A stretch of DNA of 36,743 nucleotides, from positions 1-36,743 of the forward strand of contig JACQVI010000070.1 in the NCBI GenBank assembly GCA_016209795.1. Reading direction: 5' to 3'. Below the pieces are notes generated by a model, which ran no database searches, was not told the origin of the DNA, and saw only the letters and a list, made by a program, of their open reading frames with translations. Numbering within the stretch: position 1 is the first letter of the stretch; the number at the start of each line of letters is the position of its first letter. This stretch comes from Ignavibacteriota bacterium (GTDB lineage: Bacteria > Bacteroidota > Ignavibacteria > UBA10030 > SZUA-254). This document shows positions 25,437 to 32,716 of the stretch, one piece after another. The position numbers were made by a program, and so were the translations under genes.

Positions 25437-25796
25437 TCAATCACCGAAAGCTTCTACGATTCTATCTGATTCGAAGTGTACTCCTTCGATGGTTTCAACG
25501 ATCAATGGGAAGTAGCGGTCAAGCCCACAGTCAAGGTTGGAGCGAAATGAGCACTTGCCATCCGGTGATTGATGCTTACAGAACACACAGACATTCTTTC
25601 TCAATGCTTCAACGTACGGCTCGATTCTGTCACTGTGTACCGAAAGGACTGTATCAACAATTCGAGGAAAATGATACTTCAACCCACACGCATCTTCCCC
25701 AGTTAATCGGCAATTGCCATAACCATCACTATCGATGCAATTCAAGCACACTCTTTGTTGCACCGCCTGCCAGTATTGTTCTAATGACTGTTGCAT
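25437..25796 (-). CDS. Tandem-repeat Cys protein of the Rieske/cytochrome b operon
   Basis: 119 residues built from two copies of one unit: C-x2-C-x8-C-x7-CGL-x2-Y-x-FP-x-IV-(D/E)T, at Cys 17/20/29/37 and Cys 70/73/82/90. Four Cys per unit suggests two bound metal ions or Fe-S clusters. There is no signal peptide or membrane helix, so it is probably cytoplasmic. It stands between the Rieske and cytochrome b genes with a good AGGAG site, and is absent from operon A. I do not recognise the family. It may be a small redox or zinc subunit that docks the FAD protein to the membrane complex, which is inference. Confidence 0.85.
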   Translation of the reverse strand: MQQSLEQYWQAVQQRVCLNCIDSDGYGNCRLTGEDACGLKYHFPRIVDTVLSVHSDRIEPYVEALRKNVCVFCKHQSPDGKCSFRSNLDCGLDRYFPLIVETIEGVHFESDRIVEAFGD

Positions 25797-25807
25797 GTTT
25801 ATACTCC

Positions 25808-26326
25808 TTACACTTTCAAAATTATGTCTTCGCCAACCGGTGATCCCCTGTCGACAACGAGCTGCCCTTGCTCATCCAACATCATGGAAAATCTCGGCAA
25901 TGGTTTTGGCGCAGGACCATCAACAACCTTTCCATCCTTATCGAACTTACTGCCATGACAGGGACAGGCTATGATGCCATCTTCCGACTTCCAGTTTGCG
26001 ATGCAGCCAAGATGTGTGCAAATAGCGGAGAGGGCATAGAAATATCCTTCCTTCGCCCTCATAATAAAGACCTTCTGCTCTTTGTTGAGTGTGACTGAGC
26101 CTGGTGGATAGTTCTCTGGTAAACCAGCTTTAAATTTTAATGAAGGTTCAAGCAAGACATTGGGTGAAAGAAATTGTGCAGTCAAAACGACACTCCCGAC
26201 TGTGGCGATGCCAATAGCTCCACTACCAAGGATTTCAAGAAAGTAGCGACGGGAGAGAAGTTCAGTTTCTTTCTTTTCTTTTTTGGATTCATCGTCATAA
26301 TTTTTCCCTTCTGAATCACCAATCAT
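25808..26326 (-). CDS. Rieske iron-sulfur protein (operon B)
   Basis: 172 residues: a charged N-terminus, one membrane helix (about 33-51) preceded by SRRYFLE, and a Rieske domain with C103-T-H105-LGC108 and C121-P-C123-H124, followed by DGPAPKPL. The ATG at 26326 overlaps the stop of the FAD oxidoreductase gene (ATGA). A longer frame to 26416 exists but would overlap that gene by about 90 bases. It should take electrons from quinol, or give them to quinone in reverse operation, on the outer membrane face. Confidence 0.93.
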   Translation of the reverse strand: MIGDSEGKNYDDESKKEKKETELLSRRYFLEILGSGAIGIATVGSVVLTAQFLSPNVLLEPSLKFKAGLPENYPPGSVTLNKEQKVFIMRAKEGYFYALSAICTHLGCIANWKSEDGIIACPCHGSKFDKDGKVVDGPAPKPLPRFSMMLDEQGQLVVDRGSPVGEDIILKV

Positions 26327-28209
26327 AAAACAGGCATAGTCTCCGAAACGGTGTATCCCTCCATGGTAATGCATCCGACGGGACAGCGCATCGCACATAA
26401 GCCGCAGCGGATGCAAACGTTTTCATCTTTGATCATAACAGCACCAAGAGACGTTTCTGTTTCCCCTGTAAGAACAACATCATATTCTTTTTCAAGTTCT
26501 TCAATCATTGATTGATCGGCATCGACCCGATCGAGTGCAACAAGCTCAATACAGGTCTCAGGGCAAATATCCACACATCCACCGCAGAGAATGCACTCCG
26601 TTCCGGCTTCTTCGCCCTTTGGCTCAAAGATTGTATTAACCCAGCAGTGGAGACAACGAGACGCTTCCTCACGAGCTTGTGCTTCCGTGTATCCAAGTTC
26701 GACCTGTGCCACTCCAATGCGCCGGTCAATTGCGAGTGTTGGAATGGGAACACGTTGTTTCTTCTCGTAGCCCCACTCACGGTTGTAGTGTTTCTTAGCG
26801 TACACAATGATTTCAACATCACGATCACCGAACTCCAGCTCGATTCCCTCCACATCTTTTCCCATGAGATATCGATGAATAGATTGTGCGGCTTTCTTTC
26901 CGTTGGCTATAGCGTCGATGGCGTTACGAGGACCGAACGAAACATCTCCGCCTGCAAAGATGCCGGGTGCAGTTGTGGCAAGTGTTTGTGGGTCAACTTT
27001 GATAGTGTTGCGTGGAGTGATCTCAATTCCATCTTCAGGTCGAATCCACGACAAATCGGATGTCTGTCCGATTGCCATAATAACTGTATCGGCTTCCATT
27101 CTCTTCTCTGTTGCTGGAGCAAATTTGGGGTTGAATCGACCTTGCTCATCGAAAACTGAAACACAGTCAATTGTCTCAAAGCCCATAACCTTGCCATCTC
27201 TCCCGAGGATTCTGCTGGGACCTTTTCGGGGATGGATTTGAATGCGTTCCTCAAACGCCTCCTCGATTTCCTCCTTCGAAGCAGGCATCTCGTGCCAGTC
27301 TTCGAGACAGACCATGTGGACTTCTTTTGCACCAAAACGGACAGCCGAACGGGCGACGTCGAGTGCTTCGGCAACTTCGGTCACATGACCGACTTCAACT
27401 TTTTCCTGTCGTGCAGCCGTTCGAGCGACATCAATCGCTACGTTCCCACCACCGATCACGATGACTTTATTTCCTAACTCTACTCGATAGCCAAGATTGA
27501 CATTCAGGAGAAAATCAACTGCTCGAAACACACCATCCAACTCAACTCCTTCAATCCGTAAGTCACGACTCTTGTGAGCACCGATTGCGATGAAGAAGGC
27601 ACGATAACCTTGCTTTTTGAGATCGCCGATTGTAAAATCACGACCGATGGCAGAGTTCAGTGTAAGTTCAACTCCGAGGCTGAGGATAGCGTTGACCTCA
27701 AGCCGGATCAGTTCACGAGGGAGACGGTACTCCGGAACTCCGAGTCTTAGCATTCCTCCAGCAACGGACTGTGCTTCAAACACCGTTACTTCATAGCCAA
27801 GCAGAGCAAGATCGTGAGCGCACGATAATCCGGCTGGACCAGCACCGATAACGGCAATTTTGATTCCATTCTTTCGGACTGTCTTTCCAAAGACCTCTTT
27901 CAGCTTTTCGAGATCAAGCATACTTTCGACGCCGTAGCGTTCACACACGAATCGCTTCAGCGCACGGATGGCAATGGGTTGATCAAGCTTTCCACGCCGG
28001 CATGCAGGCTCACAGAGGGCAGCACAGATACGACCGCAAATTGACGCAAATGGGTTTGGACGACGAGCAACGTGGTAGGCTTCTCTGTACCGACCTTCTT
28101 CGATCAGCGCAACATATCGCCCTGCTTCCGTATGCACGGGACATGCTGCCATGCAAGGAAAGTTGGAATCAAGCCACTCGAGATTAACAAATTCAAGTTG
28201 TTTCGCCAT
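26323..28209 (-). CDS. GltD-like FAD/NAD(P) oxidoreductase with N- and C-terminal Fe-S domains
   Basis: 628 residues. N-terminal Cys motifs (C19, C23, C58, C62, C66, C70) match the Fe-S domain of glutamate synthase small-subunit-like proteins. An FAD site is seen at 122-127 (GAGPAG) and a pyridine-nucleotide site at 253-256 (GGGNVA). Two C-terminal [4Fe-4S] motifs begin at C539 and C599. About 24 additional residues separate ARTAARQ (after the nucleotide site) from the FGAKEVHMV strand. No glutamate synthase large subunit is near. Its place before the Rieske gene suggests a cytoplasmic NAD(P)(H)-reactive arm of the complex. NAD(P) oxidoreductase-like subunits have been described with anammox Rieske/cytochrome b complexes, from memory. 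Direction of electron flow cannot be read from sequence. Confidence 0.9.
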   Translation of the reverse strand: MAKQLEFVNLEWLDSNFPCMAACPVHTEAGRYVALIEEGRYREAYHVARRPNPFASICGRICAALCEPACRRGKLDQPIAIRALKRFVCERYGVESMLDLEKLKEVFGKTVRKNGIKIAVIGAGPAGLSCAHDLALLGYEVTVFEAQSVAGGMLRLGVPEYRLPRELIRLEVNAILSLGVELTLNSAIGRDFTIGDLKKQGYRAFFIAIGAHKSRDLRIEGVELDGVFRAVDFLLNVNLGYRVELGNKVIVIGGGNVAIDVARTAARQEKVEVGHVTEVAEALDVARSAVRFGAKEVHMVCLEDWHEMPASKEEIEEAFEERIQIHPRKGPSRILGRDGKVMGFETIDCVSVFDEQGRFNPKFAPATEKRMEADTVIMAIGQTSDLSWIRPEDGIEITPRNTIKVDPQTLATTAPGIFAGGDVSFGPRNAIDAIANGKKAAQSIHRYLMGKDVEGIELEFGDRDVEIIVYAKKHYNREWGYEKKQRVPIPTLAIDRRIGVAQVELGYTEAQAREEASRCLHCWVNTIFEPKGEEAGTECILCGGCVDICPETCIELVALDRVDADQSMIEELEKEYDVVLTGETETSLGAVMIKDENVCIRCGLCAMRCPVGCITMEGYTVSETMPVL

Positions 28210-28260
28210 AGGAGCACTGCTATGTCACTTTCTGAATGTGCAGCATGACGCGATAGCGAG

Positions 28261-28854
28261 TCACTTCTTTATCTCGAAATTCGCTTCAACTTCTCCTGAT
28301 TCAGATACCGTGACTTCCTTTGAATCACCCTTGAGCTTCTCATGCCAGATCTTCAGGGTATACTTCCCGGACGGCACATTCTTTATTGAATAACTACCAT
28401 CTTTAGCACTGACGGCATAATACGGTGTTTCAAGAACAAGGATGTACGCCTCCATCTCGGGATGGACATTGCACAGCATCACTGCGTTACAACCCGGGTT
28501 TTTGAACGTGTATGAACGAGTCTGCCCTGTGGGCCAGGTACCGAGATTGAATTTTTCTGCACATTGATTTGGCGAAAAGACATTATGCATAACATTGTCA
28601 CTGTTCAAATACTTCACAGTCGTGCCTGCAACGATGGGAAGTACGTGAGGGATAAAGACGAGATTCTTTTGATCCATAACTACTGGTTCTTTGGGCGGTT
28701 CGAACTTTTTACCCGAAATCGAGTCGATATAGATAACAGCATCGCCGCTGTGCTTTGCTCCTTTGGCTTTCACTTTCCCTTTGATGTCACCTGCGTAAGA
28801 ACCACTCGCCAGACAAACAGATAGACCGAGTAATACCATGAAAAAGTGTTTCAT
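28261..28854 (-). CDS. Periplasmic cupredoxin-like copper protein (operon B)
   Basis: 197 residues, signal peptide (cleavage near SYAG, residue 21), then a cupredoxin-like domain with His90 (MHNVFSP), Cys128, His131 and Met134 (CNVHPEM), all four expected type 1 copper ligands. It ends with a short beta domain (GSYSIKNVPSGKYTLKIWHE). Two additional Cys (98 and 122), absent from the A paralogue, could form a disulfide. Likely carries electrons between the haem-porin encoded just before it and the inner-membrane complex. GAAAGG precedes the ATG. Confidence 0.85.
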   Translation of the reverse strand: MKHFFMVLLGLSVCLASGSYAGDIKGKVKAKGAKHSGDAVIYIDSISGKKFEPPKEPVVMDQKNLVFIPHVLPIVAGTTVKYLNSDNVMHNVFSPNQCAEKFNLGTWPTGQTRSYTFKNPGCNAVMLCNVHPEMEAYILVLETPYYAVSAKDGSYSIKNVPSGKYTLKIWHEKLKGDSKEVTVSESGEVEANFEIKK

Positions 28855-28882
28855 ATGAATTTCCTTTCAAAAACATTCACAT

Positions 28883-28914
28883 ATTGATAACATAACCCAT
28901 TGATAACATAACCC
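28883..28914. repeat. 16-base perfect tandem duplication
   Basis: ATTGATAACATAACCC occurs twice back to back, just upstream of the cupredoxin gene. It is probably a slippage product in an untranslated gap. Confidence 0.8.
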
Positions 28915-28934
28915 GAGGAAGCAAACGTACGATG

Positions 28935-28959
28935 TACTAATTCACTAATTTTATCCATC
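28935..28959. repeat. AT-rich heptad spacer, operon B copy
   Basis: Minus strand GATGGATAAAATTAGTGAATTAGTA, matching the spacer at 7840 apart from a two-base length change. Here it lies between cupredoxin and haem-porin rather than between Rieske and cupredoxin. Confidence 0.5.
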
Positions 28960-29003
28960 GGAGAAAAACTACTTCCCCGGGTTTTTCAACTACAAAGTAT
29001 GCA

Positions 29004-30254
29004 CTAAATCCCGAAATTCATTTGGAGAACAAACGTATCATTGTTCTTGTTTGCTTCATCTAAAAACTTTTTGAATTCAAGAATGAACTTGATGTTTGCG
29101 CGAGCCATAAATGTAATTCCAGGAATGACAGCATTCACCGGCTTCACAGCATCGATGTCCGTGTCCTTATCTTCCCACTCATAACGTACAAGTCCTATCA
29201 GCCATGGATATAACACATAATTCCCCTGCACATAATACGCCATTGACTTTCTGTCCGTGAGATTGGGGATTTTTGAATTCATCAGCATCAGCGCACCGTT
29301 AGCGATGAACCTGTCATACCAGAAATCTAAATCGCCACCGAACAGTGTAAAATCTTCATCGTCTGCACCGGTTTTCGACGCTGTTCCTTTGTAGAAATAT
29401 CCACCGAGGGTCAGTGAATTATCAATGTAGAATTCAGACTTCTCACTTGCCCCTGCTTCGGCACCGCCAATTTCACCAAGCCCACCGATCTTGTACGTTG
29501 CCTTTCCGTAGAAATCTTTTTGAGGATTCATGTCTGTCAATCCTTGTCCATTCACAATACCGAAGCGATAGGTGAATCCACCACGCTCATCAGCGCCATT
29601 GCCAGCACCCCAGACCTCGAGTCCCACGTGGTCATCGCGAAAGCGCCAGCCGTTGCGGCTTCTGAAGCTTGCCATGTTGTAGTGGTTTCTTGTCAGTCGT
29701 GAGTGGGTCGGTGTCGGGTCGGCATGGACCATTCCAGCACGAATGTGGAACGCCGGACTGTAGTCGAATTGCAAAGCGAAGGGGAATGCGATTTCGGTTT
29801 CATTGTCTTCATTCTCGACCTCTATCTCACCGAAAAACGAAAAATCCTCACCCATCGTCCCACCGTATAGCACTTCAATCTCATGAGGTATCTCCAGACT
29901 CCACTTAACATCACTGATTGCAGCATACTCGATGCGGCCGATTGCCCAGATTGCCAGCGGTGAGGTTCCGGGAATATCGCTTGGCCAAATTGCGTCCGGC
30001 CATACTTTCTTGTATGCCTCAGATCCCAAACTCACCGGTTCTTCCTTTGTCATTTCGGGGTCAGTTCCTGCAGGATAGCGATAACCATTGTTCTTAAACG
30101 CCTTTCCAAAGCCATTGAGCATCGGTGCAGCATAATGACACGTGCTGCAGCTTGTCTTATACTTCCGAGAAAACGATGGGATGCCCCAGCTTTGCTCGTT
30201 GAAGAACATGAGCAGGCAACCGATCATTATGAAACCGTTGACCAAATATTTCAT
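29004..30254 (-). CDS. Outer-membrane porin with N-terminal c-haem (Cyc2-like), operon B
   Basis: 416 residues: signal peptide (to about 24), IPSFSRKYKTSCSTCH with haem at C36/C39/H40, P-x-LNGFGKAFKNNGY, then a conserved KEEPVSLGSEAYKKVWPDAIWP-type segment shared with the A paralogue, and a beta-strand-rich barrel ending ...MNFGI. The N-terminal pattern matches the fused cytochrome-porin (Cyc2) class better than the A copy does, because LNGFG-x2-FK-x2-GY is kept. It probably passes electrons through the outer membrane; the electron partner outside is unknown. GAAAGG lies eight bases before the ATG. Confidence 0.85.
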   Translation of the reverse strand: MKYLVNGFIMIGCLLMFFNEQSWGIPSFSRKYKTSCSTCHYAAPMLNGFGKAFKNNGYRYPAGTDPEMTKEEPVSLGSEAYKKVWPDAIWPSDIPGTSPLAIWAIGRIEYAAISDVKWSLEIPHEIEVLYGGTMGEDFSFFGEIEVENEDNETEIAFPFALQFDYSPAFHIRAGMVHADPTPTHSRLTRNHYNMASFRSRNGWRFRDDHVGLEVWGAGNGADERGGFTYRFGIVNGQGLTDMNPQKDFYGKATYKIGGLGEIGGAEAGASEKSEFYIDNSLTLGGYFYKGTASKTGADDEDFTLFGGDLDFWYDRFIANGALMLMNSKIPNLTDRKSMAYYVQGNYVLYPWLIGLVRYEWEDKDTDIDAVKPVNAVIPGITFMARANIKFILEFKKFLDEANKNNDTFVLQMNFGI

Positions 30255-30266
30255 ATTTTAACCTTT

Positions 30267-30279
30267 CATATAAGTTTGT
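30267..30279 (-). promoter_or_regulatory. Leader motif shared by both haem-porin genes (operon B copy)
   Basis: ACAAACTTATATG is repeated here as at 9901, 12 bases upstream of the haem-porin ATG. Confidence 0.35.
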
Positions 30280-30294
30280 TAAATGTTGAGTGAT

Positions 30295-30687
30295 TTATAC
30301 TTTTATTCTTTGTTCCATCTGACATTGCTTCAGACATATTGATATTGCTCCTCGAAGTTTTTCAATATCCAAGGGTTTCAAGAAAAAGAAATCTGCGCCA
30401 AACGCCTTAACATCCTTCTCATTGACGAGGTCGGGATACCCGGTAATGACAATGATTCGAAGGTTAGGAAACATGCGTTTCGCTTCCATCAAAAGAGTAA
30501 CACCCGATTGAGCTTTAAGTCTGACATCTGCTATGAGGAGATCCACATGATGCTGTCCGAGGTGCTCCATAGCTTCTTCTGCACTTGACGCTGTGATCAT
30601 TCCATAGCGTTCCTTCCTCAAGAAATCCCGGAAGGCAGAGAGAATATTTTCATCGTCATCAACGACTAAGATTTTTGGCTGATGCAA
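30295..30687 (-). CDS. Receiver-only response regulator (operon B)
   Basis: 130 residues, a single receiver domain. All phosphorylation residues are present: acidic DDD (10-12), acceptor D54 (LLIADVRL), Thr in VITGY and Lys in FLKPLD. The start is a TTG; AGGAG seven bases upstream supports it. It is first in operon B, as its degenerate paralogue (9970) is in operon A. It may take phosphate from one of the kinases and act as a phosphate sink or a switch on a protein partner, since it has no DNA-binding domain. Confidence 0.9.
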   Translation of the reverse strand: MHQPKILVVDDDENILSAFRDFLRKERYGMITASSAEEAMEHLGQHHVDLLIADVRLKAQSGVTLLMEAKRMFPNLRIIVITGYPDLVNEKDVKAFGADFFFLKPLDIEKLRGAISICLKQCQMEQRIKV

Positions 30688-30718
30688 CGTTAACTCCTAT
30701 ATTTCTTGCTCTATTAAA

Positions 30719-30734
30719 ATCAACAACCGTACCA
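30719..30734 (-). promoter_or_regulatory. Candidate sigma-54 promoter for operon B
   Basis: Minus strand TGGTACG, four bases, TTGAT. This differs from TGGCACG-N4-TTGCW at two positions with exact spacing. It predicts a start near 30708, leaving a 20-base leader that contains the AGGAG of the receiver gene. It is the best of the three candidates here. Confidence 0.55.
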
Positions 30735-30813
30735 CAGGACGAAAGATCAAAAAGGCTTAAAATGAAACAGATTGGACGAGTTAGGAAGCGGTTAAACGGA
30801 TGAAAAGCAGAAA

Positions 30814-30856
30814 GTGTCAATCTTCACTTTACACTGTGACAAGTGGGGATTGGCAC
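30814..30856. repeat. Hairpin repeat, copy 3
   Basis: Outer stem GTGTCAATC/GATTGGCAC and inner stem CACTT/AAGTG enclose TACACTGTGAC. It lies about 80-140 bases upstream of the operon B promoter candidate. Copies 1 and 2 lie far away around hicBA. Confidence 0.65.
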
Positions 30857-30879
30857 TTCGAACTCCCAGTCTTGGAAGA

Positions 30880-30893
30880 AGCCTGCGAAGGCT
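30880..30893. terminator. Small hairpin after dsrE (possible weak terminator)
   Basis: AGCCT-GCGA-AGGCT is a perfect five-base stem about 55 bases after the dsrE stop. It is followed on the minus strand by TCTTCC rather than a clean U-run, so termination is uncertain. Confidence 0.3.
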
Positions 30894-30946
30894 CCAGGCT
30901 AAAGTTTTTTGTCTCCAATGATGATGAGGATGGGTAATGGTATAGA

Positions 30947-31300
30947 CTAGAAAGCAGTAACTTTGTCGGTGCTAACTATCCATTGTGCAAGGTCACTCAT
31001 ATTACTGATTTCGACACCTTCAATGAGTTTCAACTCTCGTACTCCACGAGCGTCAATACAGCTTCCACACGCTTTCACTTTTCCTCCTTTTGCGATCACT
31101 GATTTCAGCATTCGCTCGATGTTGTAGTAGCCTTGCGGAGTAATTTGGTTAGGCAGCGCACAACCCACGGCGTCAGCCATCAGAAATACTTGGACTTCAA
31201 CAGATGCGTGTTCTTTCTGCAAGGTCATTGCCAACCGGAGTGCATTGTAGGCTTTCTCGGTTCCGTATGGAGCGTCGTTGATCAGAAAGAGAATTTTCAT
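30947..31300 (-). CDS. DsrE-family protein
   Basis: 117 residues with the DsrE/YchN-like fold: an N-terminal strand (KILFLINDAPYGTEKAYNALRLA), VQVFLMADAVGCAL, and a later KACGSC with two Cys. DsrE-like proteins act in sulfur relay or as small homo-oligomers of unknown role. The CGSC pair could carry persulfide, but no dsr genes are seen. AAAGGAAA precedes the ATG. It lies between operon B and the export cassette. A diverged, internally shortened relative lies at 35919 on the other side of the cassette. Confidence 0.85.
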   Translation of the reverse strand: MKILFLINDAPYGTEKAYNALRLAMTLQKEHASVEVQVFLMADAVGCALPNQITPQGYYNIERMLKSVIAKGGKVKACGSCIDARGVRELKLIEGVEISNMSDLAQWIVSTDKVTAF

Positions 31301-31396
31301 TGTTCATTTTCCTTTAGGTTGATGTGTGCGCTGAAGACCGATGAGGGACCGTCTCTATTATGATGAATGATGTGGGGGCATTGGGCATCTAATTCG

Positions 31397-32680
31397 TTAA
31401 AACTCATATCTCAATTGAATATAAACATTATCATTTTTGTCGAGCTGCCCGAACTGGCTCCAGCTTTCACCCCCGCCAAACACATTTGCGCCAAGTGCCG
31501 TCCAGATATGATCTGAAAAATTATATTTCATCTCTGGATTCAACAGATAATCGCCCGCTGAAGGACTGTGGAAGGAAAAGATGGAGAGCATAACCGTCTG
31601 GTGCATCAAGAATTGAGTGAATCGGCTGGCAACAAGTTGATACAATCTATCTTCCTTTGGAAACCCGGGAGGTAAATTGCTTTCATATGCAGAATAGTCG
31701 TGCGTATATTCTCCATAATACTGAAAGCCCAGAGTAAAGTCCTCCCACAACTGTCTCTGATACCCAACTAAGAATCTTGTCTGGGAATTGGGAAGCAGTG
31801 GGTCGGCCCCGCCTCTATCCTGCCTGGAATCATAATAACCTGCCTCCAAACTCAAAACTCCCCCCAAGCTGCGTCCCTGCAAACTTGCACCGTAAACCGA
31901 CAGCTCTGGGTAGAAGAGAGTGAGTTTCGTCGGCATCGTTGGATGATCCGGCATCATCCAGGGTTGCCTGAAGAATCCTTTGTAAAAATAGAGCGAGGCG
32001 TCGAAGCCTGCGACCTCAAAGTATGACCGAACTGCCAATTCAGTATTTCTGAGATTTGTCGTTGGTTCCTTTTCTTCCCGGCTTGTGTGGCCGGGCAGGG
32101 GATCAAACAACCAGAACCTGCTTTGCTGAGGGAAGGTATTTGGCTCAAAAAACGGTATAACGATGAACTCGAGCGAGGTGAAACCTGGATAAATACCTAT
32201 CTTGACCCCATCTGTCCCTTTCTTTAAATACTCCAGCGGTCTACCTGAAAAGAATGCTTCGTAATCCTTTGGAAACACGTCATTGATGAAAATCAAATCC
32301 CCCAGTCCCCAGGTGATGATTTGTCTGCCAACTCTGAGATCCCATAGGCTGGAGGAGTAATCGACATAGCCTTCCCGCAATTCCATTTCGGCATCGTTGT
32401 CGATGTGGTCATAGAATACATCGCCTTTGGCATACGATCGAAGTGCTGCAATCGAGGCATCGAGCTTCAATTGAAATCTCTCCTCGGCCCACTTAAAATC
32501 ACCGTTGTCGGGATTTGGCGAGGAGAGATTCAAAGAGTGATTTCCCTGCCAAAAACCATGCATCGAAATATTTGTTTCCTGAGCAATTGAAATTTGAGCA
32601 CCCCAGAAAACAGAAAGCAACAAAGCGGACCAATGAGGGGCTGGCCTTTGTAACTGAACTACCCTGCCTTCAGAAGTCAT
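31397..32680 (-). CDS. Outer-membrane beta-barrel, DUF1302-like, of an MMPL export cassette
   Basis: 427 residues with an N-terminal hydrophobic signal (ALLLSVFWGAQISIAQ) and a strand-rich body ending in Phe. The block DLRVGRQIITWGLGDLIFINDVFP resembles the DUF1302 type of outer-membrane proteins encoded next to MMPL/RND exporters. The ATG at 32680 is chosen because GGAGG lies five bases upstream; in-frame ATGs at 32683 and 32701 are less well placed. It is the last gene of a three-gene cassette with 32717 and 33520. Confidence 0.75.
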   Translation of the reverse strand: MTSEGRVVQLQRPAPHWSALLLSVFWGAQISIAQETNISMHGFWQGNHSLNLSSPNPDNGDFKWAEERFQLKLDASIAALRSYAKGDVFYDHIDNDAEMELREGYVDYSSSLWDLRVGRQIITWGLGDLIFINDVFPKDYEAFFSGRPLEYLKKGTDGVKIGIYPGFTSLEFIVIPFFEPNTFPQQSRFWLFDPLPGHTSREEKEPTTNLRNTELAVRSYFEVAGFDASLYFYKGFFRQPWMMPDHPTMPTKLTLFYPELSVYGASLQGRSLGGVLSLEAGYYDSRQDRGGADPLLPNSQTRFLVGYQRQLWEDFTLGFQYYGEYTHDYSAYESNLPPGFPKEDRLYQLVASRFTQFLMHQTVMLSIFSFHSPSAGDYLLNPEMKYNFSDHIWTALGANVFGGGESWSQFGQLDKNDNVYIQLRYEF

Positions 32681-32716
32681 CATTCCCTCCACAAATGTCA
32701 TACGTCAGCTCATCGC

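Noticed and set aside
26512-27159. 215-codon plus-strand ORF opposite the FAD oxidoreductase
   Set aside because: It lies wholly antisense to a clearly conserved gene and shows no family signature.
26323-28209. Glutamate synthase small subunit
   Set aside because: No large subunit is nearby, additional C-terminal ferredoxin domains are present and the gene is fused by overlap to the Rieske operon.
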